From NCBI GenBank assembly GCA_037039925.1, contig JAXRKP010000130.1:297501-361500 (forward strand): a stretch of 64,000 bases of DNA. Direction: 5' to 3'. Shown piece by piece: positions 57,901 through 64,000 of this stretch. Every line of letters begins with the position of its first letter. The first letter of the stretch is position 1. The translations under genes were made by a program, and so were the position numbers. This stretch comes from Doris montereyensis (Eukaryota > Mollusca > Gastropoda > Nudibranchia > Dorididae). Under the pieces are notes generated by a model. The model had not been told where the DNA came from and did no database searches. It saw only the letters and a list, made by a program, of their open reading frames with translations.

Positions 57901-58462
57901 TGATTGCTTCTTTCTGTTGCTATATCAATAGCAAATTGTGAAATATCTTTTAGCAAGCTCAAACTGATTTTAACATAAGTACGATCAACAATGATCAAGA
58001 GATTTACATCATTGGTTTTTTGTTGAGCACTGGAAAAGACATTTTTAAACAAAATCAAATCGGATAAAGTTATTGATCAGTTTTCAAAAATGAAATCTCA
58101 CCATGTCTGCTTTTGATTGTAAGTATATTGTAGCCTATATTCAACAGTTGTTTTGGGGGGGGGGGTTCTTTTCCATCCTAGATTTTAAGCCCTATAACCA
58201 GCCTGCATTTTTATGGCGCAAAAAAAAAAACAAGAAACCCACCGAAAAACACACATTCTAGACTCCTTGAAAAACTTATAATGTTTATAAAACTCGTATT
58301 TATAACACAATAATGCTACCTGCTTTATCCCAATTTCCTTAACCAACCTTTTGTACTCGGGTGTCACATATACTAGCGACGCCACTGGGTACTGTTGTTT
58401 CTTAGCACGATATGAACTTTAAGTAGCTTGGTCTTTATACAAAGACAGCCCCCCCCCCCCCC

Positions 58463-58498
<36 letters not shown>

Positions 58499-59614
58499 TT
58501 TCTCTATCTCTGTATCTATCTATCTATTTGCGCTTCTGCTCCGTGTTTTGTTTGACTCTGTTTGTATGTCTGTCTGTCTATTGTGTCTCTATCCCTCTCT
58601 GTTTGTATACCTGTCTCTGTCTGTATGACTGTCTCTTTTTTCTCTGTCTGTCTGTGTGTGAGTGCGTGCGTATATGTGTGTTTGATGAGCTTATGGCGTC
58701 ATATCTCTACTCACATTCATTGTGCTCCATAGACCCCGTGTCAAAACAGAACGAAAAACACAGTGGGTAGATGTACCTCGAAAAATTGAAACATGGAAGC
58801 ATGCTTTGACGTCCCGCAGAGATCTAAACACGTTAGCGCATGCAAGACATTGGAAGAAGAGTTGTGTTAGGCCTTAGTTGTTACCACAGAATTCTGTTTG
58901 GTAAGGAGAAAGAGCTAGGCGAAAGAGTGTTAGCCATTAGAGATTGTTATAAAATCTATTTCTAGATCTAGATTGAGAAATAAATGTTTTCTGTATTTTC
59001 CTTTGTTTTCTTTCCTTCATTTATTTCTAAAAAGATTCACATGCAATATACGGAAACGCTTATTTGCAAACGGTTCATGTAATATCACTTCCACCTCGCC
59101 CCAACAAAAACGAAACCTTGAAAAGAAAACAACAATAACCCAAAACAACCGTCACTAACTAGCCTTAGTATGGATCTGCTCCTGATTAGGAAAAAAAGAA
59201 AGGACAAATACGATGCCGATGAGGAAAGAGAAGGGACCCAGCCGCTATTAAACTGAAGGAAAGATGATTTAAGAATAGATAGATAAAAAGATCTAGATCC
59301 TAGATATAGTAGTCAGTTGACCACATCACAGCTGAGCCATTCTATTATTCTTCAAATTATCCTTCAAATTGCATGATTACAATTTTATTTTAAGTTAAGA
59401 TTTAAAAACAAGCAGATATATTGTAAATCAAGAACAAATAAGGTAACATATGAAAGAAAAACAAAAGAATGCTATTGAACGTTTATGGTTTATGCGATAA
59501 AATCAGATGTATTAGAATAAAATGTGTGGGCCTATCAGTAGTATGTGAAGGTAATGACATAAGATAATATGAAAGCCCCATAGGAACAAAGACGAGACAA
59601 ATACAAGGAACAGA
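54931..59614. other. Long stretch without recognised genes
   Basis: I see no exon with splice support, no element ends and no minisatellite. It holds short TC/TG-rich patches at 55440-55550, a CCTCCT-rich patch at 57100-57170, poly-C plus (CT)n at 58449-58498, and scattered TCTAGATCTAGA-type palindromes. Short ORFs, such as 57231-57467, have no recognisable motif. Confidence 0.5.
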
Positions 59615-59725
59615 CAGAAAAAATCCTGGCCACCATGGGGATGGAACCCGCCACCTCTGCGTCGGCACTGACCGCCTCGCCATGAAAAGAAAGCGTGCTA
59701 CCATCCGAGCTAACTACGCTTCCTA
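59615..59725 (-). repeat. tRNA-like SINE head, family different from A and B
   Basis: The minus strand has TAGCTCGGATGGTAGCACGC (A-box-like) and GGCGGGTTCCATCCCCATGG (B-box-like). The spacing between them is longer than in a tRNA, and no cloverleaf closes. I call it tRNA-derived rather than a tRNA gene. Confidence 0.6.
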
Positions 59726-60777
59726 AGTACACTATCATGTGTACTTTTCATTTCTACGGACCAAGTCATTGAACAAATGAACCAATGGAATCGCGGATTG
59801 AACGGACTGACCGGCGAGTGAACGGCCGTTCTTCCTTTTATTGTGAAATGCGCGCGCATTTTCAGTGAAATCAACTACTCACCGCGAGCACCCGCCCCTC
59901 CCTTCTCTTTTGTCCGCCGTCTGCAACATTCTCTTTGAACTGAATCTCGTCATCTTTAAATTTAGGATATCTGCACAATACCGCCGTTGAGACCCTACAG
60001 TAAGTAGTAAGTACAACCCTGAATATTTGTAGACGCTAATTGCACCTTCTTTCAGTAGGTATAGAAATCTAATGATAGCCAACTAAAGATGGAATCTAGA
60101 GCTACATCTAGATCTAGAGCTGGAGTGTCTTGATTAGGTGCCGACAAGACTACCCTAGTCTCTAGAGATTAGAGATCCACAGGGTGTTTGGATACTAACA
60201 CCACCCCCCCCCCCATCCTCGGCCTGTCAAGCTTAAAAGTATTACCAAAACATTTTTTACGTGGGTCTCAACATAGATCTAGATCTAGATATCTATATAT
60301 GTACTTTTATCACTATGACCTAAAATTTAAAAGTTTAGTACCTGGATCTCCAGAGTTAAATTGTATTGGGAGTGTAAATCTATAGTCTATTAGATCTAGA
60401 TCTAGATTCTAGATCTAAATTTTAAAATATTTTAGTGGCATTTCAGTTTTGTATTCGTCATTAATGACGGATGGACCTCGCTATTATTCACCAGTAATGG
60501 TGAAATGAGCTCGTCACTCATTCTGGTTCGTCATTCATGATGAATGGACCTAGCACTATTTGTGGTTAATGATGTTTCTGAGCATAATCCCAGATAAATT
60601 ATGATTAGCCTCCCTTTGTATTTTTTAAATGACTGTTTTATAAATTTAAACAATCTCGTTGCTGTTATTATTTGACTTCCATCATTTTCTCCCTGGTTTT
60701 GACAAATTGTAGATGAATCTGGTGGATGGAAACCGATTCAACATTAGATCTAGATCTAGATGTGGTGTGCATGATTT
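59726..60777. other. Unrecognised stretch with TCTAGATCT clusters
   Basis: Several TAGATCTAGATCTAGAT tracts (60107, 60271, 60391, 60744) and a short duplicated GTCATTMATGA...ATGGACCT segment at 60455 and 60530. No gene recognised. Confidence 0.5.
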
Positions 60778-61820
<1,043 letters not shown>

Positions 61821-63915
61821 AGAGTGAAATCTGCAGCAGGTGATGTTGATTGTAGTCTAGCTTGGGGTGGATACTGTAGCAGATGATGTGGGTCATGGTT
61901 TAGTTTGAGGTTGATTCTGTAGCATGTGATGTGGATCGTGGCCTAGTTGGGATGGATTCTGCAGCAGGTTTTGTGGATTGTTGTCTGGTTTAGGGTGGAT
62001 TCTGCAGCAGGTGATGTGGATTGTTGTCTAGTTTAGGTTGGGGCTGGCAGAAGGTGACATTGATTGTGATCTAGTTTGGGGTGTATTCTGCAGCAGGTGG
62101 TGTGGATTGTTGTCTAGTTTGGGGTATATTCTGCAGCAGGTGATGTGGATTGTTGTTTAGTTGGAGTGAATTCTGCAGCAAATGATATGGATTGTGGTCT
62201 AGTTGGGGTGGATTCTGTAGCCGTTGATGTGGATTGTGGTCTAGTTTGGGGTGAAACCTGCAGCAGATGATGTGGATTGTGGTCTAGTTTGGGGTAGATT
62301 CTGTAGCAGTACTAGCAGTTGATGTGCATTGTGGTCTAGTTAAGGGTGAAATCTGCAGCAGGTGATGTTGATTGTGGTTTATCTTGGGATGGATTCTGTA
62401 GCAAGTGATGTGAATCCTGGTCTAGTTAGGAAGGAATCTGCAGCAGATGATGGGGGTCATGGTCTAGTTGGGATGGATTCGGCAGCAGATAGTGTGTATT
62501 GTTGTCTTGTTTGGTGTGGATTCTGCAGCAGGTGTTTGGATTGTTGTCTAATTTGGGGTGGATTCTGCAGCAGGTATTGTGGATTGTTGTCTATTTTGGG
62601 GTGGATGTGGCAGTAGGTGGTGTGGATTGTTGTCTAGTTTGGGGTGGATTCTGCTGCAGATTTTGTTGATTGTAATTTATTTGGGTGGGTTCTGCAGCAG
62701 GTGATGTAAATTGTGGTCTAGTTTGGGGTGGATTCTGTAACAAGTGATGTTGATTGTGGTTTAGCTTACTTGTGGTAGATTATTTAGCAGATGATGTTGG
62801 CTCTAGCAGATGAGTCATGGTCAAGTTTGGGGTTGTTTCTGTAGCAGATGATGTGGGTCATGGTCTAGTTTGGGGTTGATTCTGTAGCAGATGATGTGGG
62901 TCATGGTCAAGTTTGGGGTTGTTTCTGTAGCAGATGATGTGGGTCATGTTCTAGTTTGGTGTTGATTCTGTAGCAGATGATGTGGGTCATGGTCTAGTTT
63001 GGGGTTGGTTCTGTAGCAGATGATGTGGGTAAGTTTGGGGTTGGTTCTGTAGCAGATGATGTGGGTTATGGTCTAGTTTGGGTTGATTCTGTAGCAGATT
63101 CTGCAGCCTGTGATGTAAATTGTGGTCTAGTTGGGGTTGATTCTGCAGCAGGTGTTGTGGATTGTTGTCTAGTTTGGGATGGATTCTGCAACAGTTGATG
63201 TAGTGTAAATTCTGGTTTAGTTTGGGATGGATTCTGCAGCAGGTGATGTTGATTGTGGTTTATTTGGGGTTGATTCTGCAGCATGTGATGTAGGTTGGGA
63301 TGGATTCTGCAGCAGGTCATGTGGCCATGGTCTAGTTGGGATGGACTATGTAGCAGATGATGTGGCCATGGTCTAGTTGTGGTGGACTCTAGCAGGTGAT
63401 GTGGTTCTCGTCTGGTTGGGATGGAATCTGTAGCAGGTGATGTGGCCATGGTCTAGTTGGGGTGGATTCTGTAGCAGGTGATATGGCCATTGTCTAGTTT
63501 AGGTGGAAAACGGTAGCAGATGATGTGGATCGTGGTCTAGTTTATGTGGATTCTGCAGCCGTTGATGGATCGTGGTTTAGTTAAGGTGGAATCTGTAGCA
63601 GTAGCAGGTGATGTGGATTGTGGTCTAGTTAGTAGTTTAGATGGAATCTAGTGCAAATGATGTTGATCCTGGTTTGGTTGGGATGGATTCTGTAGCAATG
63701 CAATAGCAGGTGATGTGGGTCCTGGTCTGGTTGGAGTGGATTCTGTAGCAGATGATGTGGCCATGGTCTAGTTGGGGTGGATTCTGCAGATGATGTGGCT
63801 GCTGGTCTGGTTGGGGTGGGTTCTGCTACATATGATGTTGCTTGTGGTCTAGTTTGGGTGGATTCAGCAACATATGATGTTGATTGTGGTCTGGTTTGGG
63901 TGGATTCTGCAACAC
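61821..63915. repeat. 43-bp minisatellite (array 7)
   Basis: About 45-50 units of about 43 bp with GGTGATGTGGATTGTGGTCT, AGTTTGGGGTGGATTCTGCA and GCA, and many length variants. It begins immediately after the third SINE B copy, whose tail merges with the first unit. The Thr/Pro/His-rich minus-strand ORF 63066-63449 is a repeat artefact. Confidence 0.95.
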
Positions 63916-64000
63916 AGTTGCACTCTTAAAACAGTTGTTCCGCTTCATTTTCGACTCACATAATGTTTGACTTATTGGCATTTTCTAAAAACCGTGTTAA

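Noticed and set aside
59615..59725. Functional tRNA gene
   Set aside because: A- and B-box-like sequences are present but too far apart, and the acceptor and anticodon stems do not close.

Overview
The window is eukaryotic, from an animal nuclear genome. It is AT-rich, has short exons with GT-AG introns, and is crowded with minisatellites, long (GA)n tracts, tRNA-derived SINEs, MITEs and LINE/LTR fragments. A mollusc or another lophotrochozoan is my guess from the style of the repeats; nothing in the sequence proves it.

One conserved protein-coding gene is recognisable: RTEL1, the Fe-S XPD-family DNA helicase, on the minus strand. I could lay out 32 coding exons from an ATG at 45803 to a TGA at 12917. 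All junctions are GT-AG and all phases fit, except for two single-base deficits in homopolymers (exon 18 at 29807-29812, exon 21 at 26814-26817). With these allowed for, the product is 1049 residues: Walker A with K48, four Fe-S cysteines (153, 171, 180, 218), DEAH at 261-264, the C-terminal helicase motifs, one harmonin-homology domain (about 897-972) and a C-terminal eight-cysteine RING (1005-1046).

Layout. 1-12.5 kb: SINE and dispersed-repeat copies, four long tandem repeat blocks (44-bp and 47-bp minisatellites, (GA)n, and a 27/30-bp minisatellite) and a possible decayed coding segment near 4.6 kb. 12.6-45.8 kb: RTEL1. Its introns carry a 65-bp minisatellite between inverted SINEs, a 45-bp minisatellite next to a LINE 3' end, a 47-bp minisatellite touching an exon, a pogo/mariner-like MITE, a small TACAGT MITE, and two piggyBac-like elements with internal (GA)n in intron 1. 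45.8-54.6 kb: an L2-like LINE 3' end followed by a MITE, a decayed minus-strand coding segment, a Ty3/Gypsy LTR retrotransposon (48921-53265, 5-bp target duplication CAGAC) inserted in an RTE-like LINE fragment, and a DDE transposase fragment. 54.6-61 kb: mostly unrecognised AT-rich sequence. 60.8-63.9 kb: a compound (CT)n/SINE block running into a 43-bp minisatellite.

There is no operon-like organisation. The recurring theme is amplification: at least five arrays with unrelated sequences share a 43-47 bp period, and several start inside or beside a mobile element.
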